Shown one piece after another: positions 1-8,112 of a DNA stretch of 36,519 nt; position 1 is the stretch's first letter, and each line of letters opens with the position of its first letter. The notes under the pieces are model-generated. The model was not told where the DNA came from. It saw nothing but the letters and a program-made list of their open reading frames with translations, and made no database searches. A program made the position numbers and the translations under genes. Source of the DNA: Pseudomonas sp. UBA4194 (GTDB lineage Bacteria > Pseudomonadota > Gammaproteobacteria > Pseudomonadales > Pseudomonadaceae); the NCBI RefSeq assembly GCF_002379585.1, contig NZ_DFUE01000048.1, forward strand, positions 23,428-59,946, written 5' to 3'.

Positions 1-65
1 CGGCTGTACGCCGCTCCTACGAAGGCATGAAGATCCCCTGTAGGAGCGGCGTGAAGCCGCGAAGG
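1..65. repeat. REP element pair at the left edge
   Basis: Two arms of a Pseudomonas-type REP element lie here: an inverted arm at 1-20 (cut by the window edge) and a forward arm at 40-64 that starts GTAGGAGCGGCG and ends GCCGCGAAG. The forward arm folds on itself through GCGGC/GCCGC. The same family recurs at 36250-36519. The pair sits just downstream of glgX on the minus strand. Confidence 0.8.
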
Positions 66-100
66 GGCCGGGCCTGCCTACCCCCCGACCCGCACCTACA

Positions 101-2275
101 TCAATGCCGCTTTTTCTTGCCTGGTTTCGCCAACTCGAACATCAGCACCGAACGGCCGGTGACCTGATACTCATCGCCAAACGCAAACGCCTCACCGGCA
201 TCCACCTCGGATTGATTGGTATCCAACTGCAGCACCCACTTCTCGCCTTCAGGCACCTGCGGCAGGGTGAAGCCCACCACATCGTAATGCGCGTTGAAGA
301 TGATCAGCAGCGAATGGTCGGCACCCGGACGATGGATACCACTGGTTTGCGTGCGACCGTCTAACAGGATACCCATGCAGCGATTGCTGCCGTCCTGCCA
401 CTGCTCCACGCCCATCTCTTCCCCATTCGGCTGAATCCAGCTGACATCCTTGATGCCCAGGCTTTCATCATACTCACCGGTGAAGAATCGGTTGCGACGC
501 AGCAATGGATAGCGGTTACGCAGCTCGATCAGATAGCGCACGAAATCCTGCAACTCGGCGCTCTTCTCGCTGACGTTCCAATCCACCCAACCGATCTCGC
601 TGTCCTGGCAATAAGCGTTGTTGCTACCACCCTGGGTACGGGCGAACTCATCACCGGCCAACAGCATCGGCGTGCCCTGCGCCAGGAACAAGGTCGACAG
701 CAGGTTACGCATCTGCCGATAGCGCAGTGCAACGATCTCCGGGTCGTCCGTCGGACCTTCTACACCGCAGTTCCATGAACGGTTATCGGAGTGGCCGTCA
801 CGATTGTCTTCGCCGTTCGCCTCGTTGTGTTTCTCGTTGTACGACACCAGGTCGTTGAGGGTAAACCCGTCGTGAGCGGTGATGAAGTTCACCGAAGAGG
901 CCGGCTTGCGACCGCGACGGTTGAACTGATCGCCCGAGCCCAGGAAGATCTTGGCAAAGTCACCCAACATGGCGTCATCGCCCTTCCAGAACGCCCGCGA
1001 GATATCGCGGAATTTGTCGTTCCACTCCATCCAGCCCGGCGGGAAGTTACCCACCTGGTAGCCGCCAGGACCGCAGTCCCATGGCTCGGCAACCAACTTG
1101 ACCTTCGCCAATACGGGGTCCTGACGGCAGGCGTCGAGGAAGCCGCCGCCCTCGTTGAAGCCGTCTGCCTCACGACCCAGAATAGTCGCCAGGTCGAAAC
1201 GGAAGCCGTCGACACCCATCTCCGTACTCCAATAGCGCAAGGAGTCGGTGACCATCTGCAACACGCAGGGATGGCTCATGTTCAGGGTGTTACCGGTACC
1301 GGTGTCGTTGATGTAATAACGCGCATCATCCGGCATCAGGCGATAGTAGTTGGCGTTGTCGATGCCTTTGAGCGAGAGCGTCGGCCCCATCTCGTTGCCT
1401 TCGGCGGTGTGGTTGTAGACCACGTCGAGGATCACTTCCAAACCCGCCTTGTGGAAGCGCGACACCATCACCTTGAATTCGCTGATCGACTGGCCCGCCA
1501 TGTAACGGGCGTGCGGGGCGAAGAAACCCAGGGTGTTATAGCCCCAGAAGTTGTGCAGGCCCTTTTCCAGCAGATGATTGTCGTCGAGGAAGTAATGAAT
1601 CGGCATCAGTTCCACCGAGGTCACGCCCAACGAGCGGATGTACTCGGTGACATCATTGTGCTGGAAGGCCGCGAACGTACCGCGCTCCGATTCCCGCACC
1701 GCCGGGTGCTGCATAGTGAAACCACGCACGTGGGTTTCGTAGAAAATGGTTTTTTCCCACGGCACGTTCGGCTTGTCCGTCGAACCCCAGGTGAACGCGG
1801 GGTCGATCACCCGGCAGCGCGGCATGAACGGCGCGCTGTCGCGCTCATCGAAAGAAAGGTCGCCGTCTTCGTGGCCCACGGTGTAGCCGAACAGCGCGTC
1901 ATCCCACTTCAGCTCGCCGGATATCTGTTTGGCGTAAGGGTCGATCAGCAGCTTGTTGTGGTTGAATCGATGTCCATTCTGCGGCTCGTACGGGCCATGC
2001 ACGCGATAACCGTACAGGGTGCCCGGACGGGCATCGGGCAGATAACCGTGCCAGATTTCGTTGGTGAATTCCGGCAGAGGGATGCGCTCGATCTCTTCGT
2101 CGCTCTCGGCGTCGAACAGGCACAGCTCCACCTTGGTAGCGTTGGCCGAAAAAATCGCAAAGTTGACCCCGGATCCATCCCAGGTAGCCCCCAGCGGATA
2201 AGGAAGGCCTTCACTCACACGGCTGGCCGGCCGGTCTTGGGTTGCATCGTTGGCGCTCACTGGTTGACCAGTCAT
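101..2275 (-). CDS. glgX: Glycogen debranching enzyme GlgX
   Basis: This is a GH13 isoamylase-type enzyme that hydrolyses alpha-1,6 branches of glycogen limit dextrins in the cytosol. At 724 residues from the chosen ATG it has the usual GlgX length. An N-terminal CBM48-like domain (about residues 20-120, starting GLPYPLGATWDGSGVNFAIF) precedes the (beta/alpha)8 barrel. Catalytic residues are visible: the nucleophile Asp in DGFRFDLA (about residue 361), the acid/base Glu in LVAEPWDCG (about 397) and the third Asp in FITAHDGFT (about 469). The ORF extends two codons further to a TTG at 2281, but the ATG at 2275 has GGAG about nine bases upstream and is preferred. It is unrelated in function to the LPS genes to the right. 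In many pseudomonads glgX lies in a trehalose/glycogen cluster, which may continue off the left edge. Confidence 0.96.
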   Translation of the reverse strand: MTGQPVSANDATQDRPASRVSEGLPYPLGATWDGSGVNFAIFSANATKVELCLFDAESDEEIERIPLPEFTNEIWHGYLPDARPGTLYGYRVHGPYEPQNGHRFNHNKLLIDPYAKQISGELKWDDALFGYTVGHEDGDLSFDERDSAPFMPRCRVIDPAFTWGSTDKPNVPWEKTIFYETHVRGFTMQHPAVRESERGTFAAFQHNDVTEYIRSLGVTSVELMPIHYFLDDNHLLEKGLHNFWGYNTLGFFAPHARYMAGQSISEFKVMVSRFHKAGLEVILDVVYNHTAEGNEMGPTLSLKGIDNANYYRLMPDDARYYINDTGTGNTLNMSHPCVLQMVTDSLRYWSTEMGVDGFRFDLATILGREADGFNEGGGFLDACRQDPVLAKVKLVAEPWDCGPGGYQVGNFPPGWMEWNDKFRDISRAFWKGDDAMLGDFAKIFLGSGDQFNRRGRKPASSVNFITAHDGFTLNDLVSYNEKHNEANGEDNRDGHSDNRSWNCGVEGPTDDPEIVALRYRQMRNLLSTLFLAQGTPMLLAGDEFARTQGGSNNAYCQDSEIGWVDWNVSEKSAELQDFVRYLIELRNRYPLLRRNRFFTGEYDESLGIKDVSWIQPNGEEMGVEQWQDGSNRCMGILLDGRTQTSGIHRPGADHSLLIIFNAHYDVVGFTLPQVPEGEKWVLQLDTNQSEVDAGEAFAFGDEYQVTGRSVLMFELAKPGKKKRH

Positions 2276-2388
2276 GATCAAACACTCCGGAAAAGGGTTA
2301 GGACTTACTGCTGAACGAAAGACCAGAAGGGTCTAACGATAGAAGCTGGCCGCGCCAAACAGTTCAGGATATTTCACGCCCCTCTCCG

Positions 2389-2522
2389 GTCCCGCCCCAC
2401 CGTGGTTCATCTGATACCCCGCTAGCCTACGCCGTAGCAGCGGCGTAAGCCGCGTCCGCCCCCACCGCAGTTCACCTGATACACCGCGTCCGGCCCCACC
2501 GCAGTTCGTCTGATACACCGCG
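2389..2522. repeat. Three copies of a 34-bp direct repeat
   Basis: Three near-identical 34-base units lie at 2389-2422, 2454-2487 and 2488-2521. Each has the core CCCCACCG followed by GTTCATCTGATAC or close variants. Copies two and three are directly abutting. Copies one and two are separated by 31 bases holding one arm of the REP-like inverted repeat. No ORF with coding character covers the region. Function is unknown. Confidence 0.8.
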
Positions 2523-2553
2523 GCGCCTGTGACGCGGCTTACGCCGCTGCTAC
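2434..2553. repeat. Perfect 23-bp inverted REP-like arms overlapping the fabF-like stop codon
   Basis: The arm at 2434-2456 (starts GTAGCAGCGGCG) is the exact reverse complement of the arm at 2531-2553. The spacer of 74 bases consists of direct-repeat copies two and three. Each arm is itself a hairpin (GCGGC/GCCGC). The right arm carries the last four codons and the stop codon of the ketosynthase gene on the minus strand. Confidence 0.85.
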
Positions 2554-3813
2554 TTTTAGGAGGAGGCTGGCGTTTACGCCGCCGAAGCCGAAGCCGTTGG
2601 ACAGGGCGTATTTGATGGCCATCTTTTGCGGACCGCCGTGCACGATGTTCAGATTGCCCACGGCCTCATCGGGCTCGGTTAAATTCAAAGTTGCCGGCAC
2701 CACCTGATCCCTGATGGCGAGTACGGTGAATATCGCCTCCAACCCCCCCGCCGCGCCCAGCAGATGCCCCGTCGCCGACTTGGTCGAAGTAATGGCAAGC
2801 GCCGAGCTTTCTCCAAACACCGCCTTGATCGCAGCCAACTCGCCTTTGTCCCCCACCGGGGTCGAAGTGGCATGCGCGTTCAGATGCTGAATCTCGCCAG
2901 CCGTAATACCCGCCTGGCTGATCGCCGCCTGCATCGCCCGCCGCGCGCCGTTTCCATCCTCAGGCCCCGCCGTCAGGTGGAAGGCGTCGGCACTGGTGCC
3001 ATACCCCACCAGCTCCGCCAGGATGGTCGCGCCGCGCGCCTGGGCATGCTCCAGCGACTCGATCACCAACAATCCCGCGCCCTCTCCCATGACAAAGCCG
3101 TCACGGCCCTTGTCGAACGGCCGCGAAGCCTGTTCGGGGGTGTCGTTGTACCCACTGGACATTGCCCGGGCCGCCGCAAACCCTGCCAGGCTGACGCGGT
3201 CGATGGAAGCCTCCGCACCACCACACACAGCAATGTCCGCCTCGCCACTGCGGATCAACCGCGCAGCATCACCGATGGCCTGCACACCGGCAGCACACGC
3301 CGTGACCGGCGCCCCCAGCGGGCCACGAAAGCCATGTTGGATCGACACGTGCCCGGCTGCCAGATTGGCCAGGAACGACGGAATGGTGAACGGCGACAAG
3401 CGCCGTGGACCTTTGCTATCGGTGGTACGCACCGCATCGGCGATGGCGCCGAATCCACCTACGCCCGTACCGATGATGGTGGCTGTGCGATCGCGTTCAG
3501 CATCGGTTTCGGGGTGCCAGCGGGCCTGGTCCAGCGCCTCCTTGGCTGCGACAAGGGCGAACATGATGAAGCGGTCCATCTTCTTCTGTTCTTTGGCAAG
3601 GATGGTGGCGTCAGGGTCGAAGCCGGCTTCGGGGTCTTCTTCGAGCGTAGGCACTACACCGGCAACGCGGCAGGAGATGCCCTCCACTGTTTCAGGGGGA
3701 AGCGCGCGGAGGCCGGATTGGCCGGACAGCAGCCGCTGCCAGACGATTTCGGTGCCGACGCCCAAGGGGGAAACGACACCGGTGCCAGTCACTACGATTC
3801 GGGTGGAGGTCAT
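2539..3813 (-). CDS. FabF-like 3-oxoacyl-ACP synthase (KAS II family)
   Basis: This thiolase-fold condensing enzyme would join malonyl-ACP to an acyl-ACP by decarboxylative Claisen condensation. From the ATG at 3813 it is 424 residues, close to FabF. All three catalytic residues are visible: Cys173 in VTACAAG, His314 in NAHATSTPVGD and His350 in SATGHLLGAAGG. The C-terminal GFGFGGVNASLLL motif is also intact. The ORF extends 13 codons upstream, but that extension is uncharacteristic and the ATG at 3813 has AGGA upstream. There is no acpP or fabD next to it, so it is probably a FabF paralogue rather than the core gene, and its acyl substrate is unknown. The last codons (VAAA then TAA) are supplied by a REP-like repeat arm, so the natural C-terminus has probably been replaced by a few residues. 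Confidence 0.92.
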   Translation of the reverse strand: MTSTRIVVTGTGVVSPLGVGTEIVWQRLLSGQSGLRALPPETVEGISCRVAGVVPTLEEDPEAGFDPDATILAKEQKKMDRFIMFALVAAKEALDQARWHPETDAERDRTATIIGTGVGGFGAIADAVRTTDSKGPRRLSPFTIPSFLANLAAGHVSIQHGFRGPLGAPVTACAAGVQAIGDAARLIRSGEADIAVCGGAEASIDRVSLAGFAAARAMSSGYNDTPEQASRPFDKGRDGFVMGEGAGLLVIESLEHAQARGATILAELVGYGTSADAFHLTAGPEDGNGARRAMQAAISQAGITAGEIQHLNAHATSTPVGDKGELAAIKAVFGESSALAITSTKSATGHLLGAAGGLEAIFTVLAIRDQVVPATLNLTEPDEAVGNLNIVHGGPQKMAIKYALSNGFGFGGVNASLLLKVAAA

Positions 3814-3967
3814 GAGTTGATCCTGTGCGAGGATGAGTGAACATGTGTGCACTGATAATTACATGATTACCATCATATTAGGAAGCGGCGATTTACAGAG
3901 CCCCGTTTTTGGCAGGTGGATCAGGCTGGTAAAATGGAGCGGACCAAGGGCAGATCGAGGTTCGTCC

Positions 3968-4000
3968 ATGGCGCAGACTGAGTTGTCAGACCTGCGCCAT
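3968..4000 (-). terminator. Hairpin downstream of wbpM, possible terminator
   Basis: ATGGCGCAG at 3968-3976 pairs with CTGCGCCAT at 3992-4000, with a further CTGA/TCAG pairing inside the loop. It lies 15 bases past the wbpM stop codon. There is no T-run on either strand, so it could also be a processing or stability hairpin. Confidence 0.4.
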
Positions 4001-4014
4001 AAGGTACAACCGGA

Positions 4015-6009
4015 CTACCGGTCCCGATGCTGGTGCGCATGCACCCAATCGACGATATCGCCCTCGGGTGCATAGCCGCTGACCGCGGTGCGCAACAACT
4101 CACGAACGGCTTCGAAATCTGAAGCCTCAATGGCGTCCAAAAGTTCGGCCAACTGAGCCTTCAACTCATCCCACGGCAAGTGGTCTTCGTTGGCACTCAT
4201 GATCATTGGGTGGCGAGTGGCAACCACATTGTTGCCGATCAACAACTCTTCATAGAGCTTTTCGCCAGGACGCAGCCCGGTGAACTCGATGCCGATGTCA
4301 CCCTGAGGATTGTGCTCCGAGCGGATGCTCAAACCGGAAAGATGAATCATCTTCTGCGCCAGATCGATGATTTTTACCGGTTCGCCCATGTCCAGCACAA
4401 ACACTTCACCGCCGCGCCCCATGGAGCCTGCCTGGATCACTAACTGAGCAGCCTCGGGAATGGTCATGAAGTAACGCGTGATATTGGGATGAGTAACCGT
4501 AACGGGCCCCCCGGTCTTGATCTGCTTGTGGAACAGCGGAATCACCGACCCCGACGAACCCAGCACATTGCCGAAACGCACCATGGTGAAACGGGTCTTG
4601 TTGACACGGGCCACGTTGCGGGGGTCACCAAACAGTACCGGCGCCAGTTCCCGGCTCAAGGCTTGCAGCGTCAGTTCGGCCAGCCGCTTGGTGCTGCCCA
4701 TGACATTGGTGGGACGCACGGCCTTGTCGGTGGAAATCAGCACGAAGTTGGCAACGCCCGCCTGCAGCGCAGCTTGCGCACAGTTCAGGGTGCCCAGGAC
4801 ATTGTTGCGAATGCCCTCAGCGATGTTGTGCTCAACCATCGGCACGTGTTTGTAGGCTGCGGCATGGTAGACCGTATCCACCTTCCAGGTAGTCATCACC
4901 TCCAGCAGTTTTGCCTGGTCGCGCACGGTGCCGAGGGTCGGCAGCATCTGCACATCCAGCCCTTCACGAGCAGCACGCTGTTCCAGCTCGCCGCTGATGG
5001 TGTAGAGGTTGAACTCGCTGTGATCCAGCAGGATCAACAGCGCCGGTTGCAAGCCGATGATCTGGCGGCACAGCTCGGAGCCGATCGAGCCCCCTGCCCC
5101 AGTCACCAGCACACACTTGCCGGTGATGCAGTGCTCCAGCAGATCATCCTGAGCGGGGACGGCATCGCGACCCAACAAGTCGGCAATGTCCACTTCCTGG
5201 ATGTCATCGACGCGCACGTCGCCGCTGGCCAAGGCCGTGAAGTTCGGCACGCTGCGCACGTGCAGCGGGAACCCTTCGAGAAAACTGAGGATCTCGCGAC
5301 GTCGTGAACGGGAAGTCGAAGGCAGGGCCAGCAGCAGCTCCTCGGCGCCGGTGAGGTCGATCATGCGCTGAATATGCTTGGGTTTGAATACTTGAATACC
5401 GGCAATCACACGGTCCGAGATGCTCGGATCATCGTCAATGAACGCCACCGGACGCATGACTCGCCCCATGCGCAGGGCCGCAACCAGTTGATTGCCCGCC
5501 ACGCCTGCCCCATAGACGGCCACTTTGGTGAGGCGGTCGTCCTTGCCCGCAAACGGGACGTTATGGACGGCGTTGAACCAGTCGCCCATGAAATATTGGC
5601 GCATGGCCAGACGCAGACCGCCGATGATGACCAGGCTGATCCACCAATAGTTGAAGATGATCGAGCGTGGGACGACCGTCTGGTGATTGCTGTACCAATA
5701 CACCACCACAGCGAGAATCAGCGAGGAAAGGCTCACGGCCTTGATGATCGCCACCAGAGCATCATTGCCGAAGTAGCGCATCACCGCTCGGTACATGCCG
5801 AAGCGGATGAACAGGGGAATGGCTACCAACGGTGCCGCAACGAACAGCCAGGTGTGAACACGGATCGGGTTGTACATGTCCTCGATGCCCAGGCGCACCA
5901 GAAACGCCATCCACAGGGCAATCCATACCAGCACCAGGTCGGCAGCCACCTGAAGCAGGCGCTTCTGACGACGCGGCAAACCGAGCAGACGTGTCCGTAT
6001 CTTGTCCAT
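4015..6009 (-). CDS. wbpM: UDP-GlcNAc 4,6-dehydratase, membrane-bound (WbpM/CapD family)
   Basis: The enzyme converts UDP-D-GlcNAc to the 4-keto-6-deoxy intermediate used for QuiNAc, FucNAc and related sugars. At 664 residues it has WbpM length. Four hydrophobic helices fill residues about 20-135. A nucleotide-binding CoA-like domain follows (GAGVAGNQL near 167), then the extended SDR domain with GAGGSIG at 304-310. The catalytic region shows Ser426 in LISTDKA and Met437-x3-Lys441 in NVMGSTK. The Tyr of ordinary SDRs is replaced by Met, as is known for WbpM (Ser-Met-Lys triad). It is the last gene of the minus-strand series that begins at gmd, with a 100-base gap after the wbpL-like gene, and follows the order wbpV-wbpL-wbpM known from P. 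aeruginosa O6. The ATG at 6009 is the first possible start and fits the family N-terminus. Confidence 0.95.
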   Translation of the reverse strand: MDKIRTRLLGLPRRQKRLLQVAADLVLVWIALWMAFLVRLGIEDMYNPIRVHTWLFVAAPLVAIPLFIRFGMYRAVMRYFGNDALVAIIKAVSLSSLILAVVVYWYSNHQTVVPRSIIFNYWWISLVIIGGLRLAMRQYFMGDWFNAVHNVPFAGKDDRLTKVAVYGAGVAGNQLVAALRMGRVMRPVAFIDDDPSISDRVIAGIQVFKPKHIQRMIDLTGAEELLLALPSTSRSRRREILSFLEGFPLHVRSVPNFTALASGDVRVDDIQEVDIADLLGRDAVPAQDDLLEHCITGKCVLVTGAGGSIGSELCRQIIGLQPALLILLDHSEFNLYTISGELEQRAAREGLDVQMLPTLGTVRDQAKLLEVMTTWKVDTVYHAAAYKHVPMVEHNIAEGIRNNVLGTLNCAQAALQAGVANFVLISTDKAVRPTNVMGSTKRLAELTLQALSRELAPVLFGDPRNVARVNKTRFTMVRFGNVLGSSGSVIPLFHKQIKTGGPVTVTHPNITRYFMTIPEAAQLVIQAGSMGRGGEVFVLDMGEPVKIIDLAQKMIHLSGLSIRSEHNPQGDIGIEFTGLRPGEKLYEELLIGNNVVATRHPMIMSANEDHLPWDELKAQLAELLDAIEASDFEAVRELLRTAVSGYAPEGDIVDWVHAHQHRDR

Positions 6010-6109
6010 AACCTTCGACCCGATGGGCGCGTACCCTTAATCGATACGTTGTAATTGAGCTGTAACCATAAGTGCGATCAGCGAGTTTAACCAGCCCCGA
6101 GAAAGCATT

Positions 6110-7120
6110 TTATGCCACTTCCAGTTTTCCTGCCTGGTAACGGAATGCCAAGAGCAACAACGGGATATACGCGATCAGGGCCCCCACTATCGGGTTCAGC
6201 CCAAAAAGCGTCACCCATATGGCCATCGGCAATAGCCAGCCTATCGTGATCAGACCGCTGACAAGCGTGACCGGCAGATGGCGACCTACACGGCGTGAAG
6301 CGTACTGATAGGCATGACTGCGGTGAGCCTGGTACACCTTGTCGCCCCTGATCAGACGGCGCAACAGCGTAAAAGTGGCATCGACGATAAAAACCCCAAG
6401 CAGAATAACCCAGGCCCAAAAATAGTTGGGGTTGACCCAAGCAGCCTGGATCGACAGTAACCCCAGAATCAATCCCAAAAAGCCGCTTCCGGCATCACCC
6501 ATGAATATCTTCGCTGGCGGCCAGTTCCACACCAGAAAGCCCAGCACCGAGGCCGACAGGAGGGCCGGAAGCAGAAGCAACGCGTGGTCGCCCATCATCC
6601 AGTACAGGACGCAGGCGCCCACGCAAACGCAGATCGCTTCAAGGCTGGCAATGCCGTCAATGCCATCCATGAAGTTGTAGAGGTTGAGCAACCAAACCAG
6701 ATAGAACAGGCCGAACAGCGCCCACAGCCAGCTCAATCCAGTACTGGCGCCCAGCACCGACGGCATTCCGCCGAGCAGGAACAGAGCGCCACCGCTGGCG
6801 GCGAAATGGCCCAGTAGACGCCAGCGTGCGGCGATAGGGTTGTGGTCATCGAGAAATCCCACCACCGCCACCAATCCACCCGCCCCCACCATCGCCAACC
6901 AGGCGGACCAACCGAGCGCCCCCGCCAACGCCAACAGCGTGGTGATACCGAGGAACACCAATACGATTGCCACCCCGCCGCCGCGTGGCGTCGGCACAGT
7001 ATGGGAGCTGCGCGCGTTGGGTATGTCCATTAGGCTGCGTGCCAGTGCGTAGCGGCGCAGGCCAAAGGTCAGGGCGAAAGAGAGCGCCGCTGTAATGAGC
7101 AGCCACCACCAGTGAGTCAT
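6110..7120 (-). CDS. wbpL: WbpL-like undecaprenyl-phosphate HexNAc-1-phosphate transferase (GT4/WecA superfamily)
   Basis: This polytopic membrane enzyme of 336 residues should transfer a HexNAc-1-phosphate (GlcNAc, QuiNAc or FucNAc) to undecaprenyl phosphate and so start LPS O-chains. Family motifs are present: RSSHTVPTPRGGGVAI near residue 40, the Asp-rich NFMDGIDGIAS and FMGDAGSGFLG, and the cytoplasmic HRSHAYQYASR loop. About ten or eleven hydrophobic helices are visible. The ATG overlaps the stop of the upstream wbpV-like gene by four bases (ATGA), so the two are translationally coupled. In P. aeruginosa WbpL starts both the common and the specific O-antigen. Here no Wzx/Wzy system is visible in the window, so the likely role is priming the ABC-transported polymer. 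Confidence 0.92.
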   Translation of the reverse strand: MTHWWWLLITAALSFALTFGLRRYALARSLMDIPNARSSHTVPTPRGGGVAIVLVFLGITTLLALAGALGWSAWLAMVGAGGLVAVVGFLDDHNPIAARWRLLGHFAASGGALFLLGGMPSVLGASTGLSWLWALFGLFYLVWLLNLYNFMDGIDGIASLEAICVCVGACVLYWMMGDHALLLLPALLSASVLGFLVWNWPPAKIFMGDAGSGFLGLILGLLSIQAAWVNPNYFWAWVILLGVFIVDATFTLLRRLIRGDKVYQAHRSHAYQYASRRVGRHLPVTLVSGLITIGWLLPMAIWVTLFGLNPIVGALIAYIPLLLLAFRYQAGKLEVA

Positions 7121-8088
7121 GAACGTCGGGTTTCCTGATAATGGCGGGCGGTGGCCGCAAGCGCCTGGGCCGTAGTGAAGGGAGGCTGCCAGCCCAGCAA
7201 CTCGGCATTCTTGGCGATGCTGACCTCAAGAGAACCGAACAGTCGCTGGGTGAGCACCTGGCGGCCCAGCGCCTTGGCGGCAAGGTTCATCAGTGCAATA
7301 GGTACGCTGATCTGGCGCACCGGTTTGCCCAATGCCACGGCCATCTGCCGGGCCAACTCGGCCGTCGAAAGTGCGTCACCGTCACTGGCAAGAAAGGTTT
7401 GATTGGCCGCAGCGGGGTGCTCGATGCACAGCGTGATGAGGTCCACCAGATTATCCAGCGCCACCACGCTACGGCGGTTCCTGGCTGCCGCAAACGGCAA
7501 GGGAACACCACTGTCCACCAGCTTCAACAGCGCACGAAAGTTGGCTTTCACTCCGGCCCCATACACCAGCACCGGGCGGATGATTACCACCTCCATGCCT
7601 GACTCTTTACCCAGAACGCGTAGCCCTTCTTCTGCTTCGCACTTGGAGATACCGTAAGCATCTTCGGGCGCAGGGACGTCATCGGCCAGATAGACCTTAC
7701 CGTTCTCGGTACCCTCGCCGTTCACCTTCACCGAGCTGATAAAGATGAAGCGACGCACCCCGGCGGCAGCGGCCTGCCTGGCGAGGTTCAACGTCCCGTC
7801 GACATTGACCTTGCGAAACGCCGCCAAAGGGTCTGCTTCGGCTTCTTTCATCACATGCACGCGGGCAGCGCCGTGGATGACACAGTCAACGCCCTGCAGA
7901 GCATCTTGCCACGACGTGTCGGCAGCAAGCTCAGGCACCAGGCAGCGTGCTGCGCCTGACGGAAACGAAGCATCATTGCGACGCACAGCGGCAATGACCC
8001 GCTCATAGCCAACGGCGAGCAGATGTTCAACGAGCGCGCCACCGACGAAGCCCGAAGCGCCTGTGACCAGTACCGGGGTCAACGGCAT
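7117..8088 (-). CDS. wbpV: WbpV-like NAD(P)-dependent 4-ketoreductase/epimerase of UDP-HexNAc
   Basis: This extended SDR of 323 residues has the N-terminal VLVTGASGFVGGAL dinucleotide-binding motif, a catalytic Ser in FIFISSVKVNG and the YGISKCEAE (YxxxK) motif. Its position directly before wbpL and wbpM matches wbpV in P. aeruginosa O6, where the product reduces the WbpM product to UDP-QuiNAc. A WbpK-type product (UDP-FucNAc) or a true 4-epimerase cannot be excluded from sequence alone. The longest frame begins at a GTG (8097), but a ribosome site AGGAG ends almost on that codon. The ATG at 8088 has proper spacing and is preferred. The gene overlaps wbpL by four bases and lies 24 bases after the wbpZ-like gene. 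Confidence 0.85.
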   Translation of the reverse strand: MPLTPVLVTGASGFVGGALVEHLLAVGYERVIAAVRRNDASFPSGAARCLVPELAADTSWQDALQGVDCVIHGAARVHVMKEAEADPLAAFRKVNVDGTLNLARQAAAAGVRRFIFISSVKVNGEGTENGKVYLADDVPAPEDAYGISKCEAEEGLRVLGKESGMEVVIIRPVLVYGAGVKANFRALLKLVDSGVPLPFAAARNRRSVVALDNLVDLITLCIEHPAAANQTFLASDGDALSTAELARQMAVALGKPVRQISVPIALMNLAAKALGRQVLTQRLFGSLEVSIAKNAELLGWQPPFTTAQALAATARHYQETRRS

Positions 8089-8112
8089 GAACAGCACTCT
8101 CCTGTCAGCATG

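Noticed and set aside
791..2314. Long plus-strand open frame of 507 codons opposite glgX
   Set aside because: It mirrors glgX on the other strand, has no recognisable domain and is a product of high-GC codon structure.
2764..3840. Plus-strand frames of 274 and 358 codons opposite the ketosynthase
   Set aside because: The opposite frame encodes a complete KAS II enzyme with all catalytic residues; these are shadows.
4489..6054. Plus-strand frames opposite wbpM
   Set aside because: They are rich in His/Gln/Arg with no family pattern and wholly overlap wbpM.
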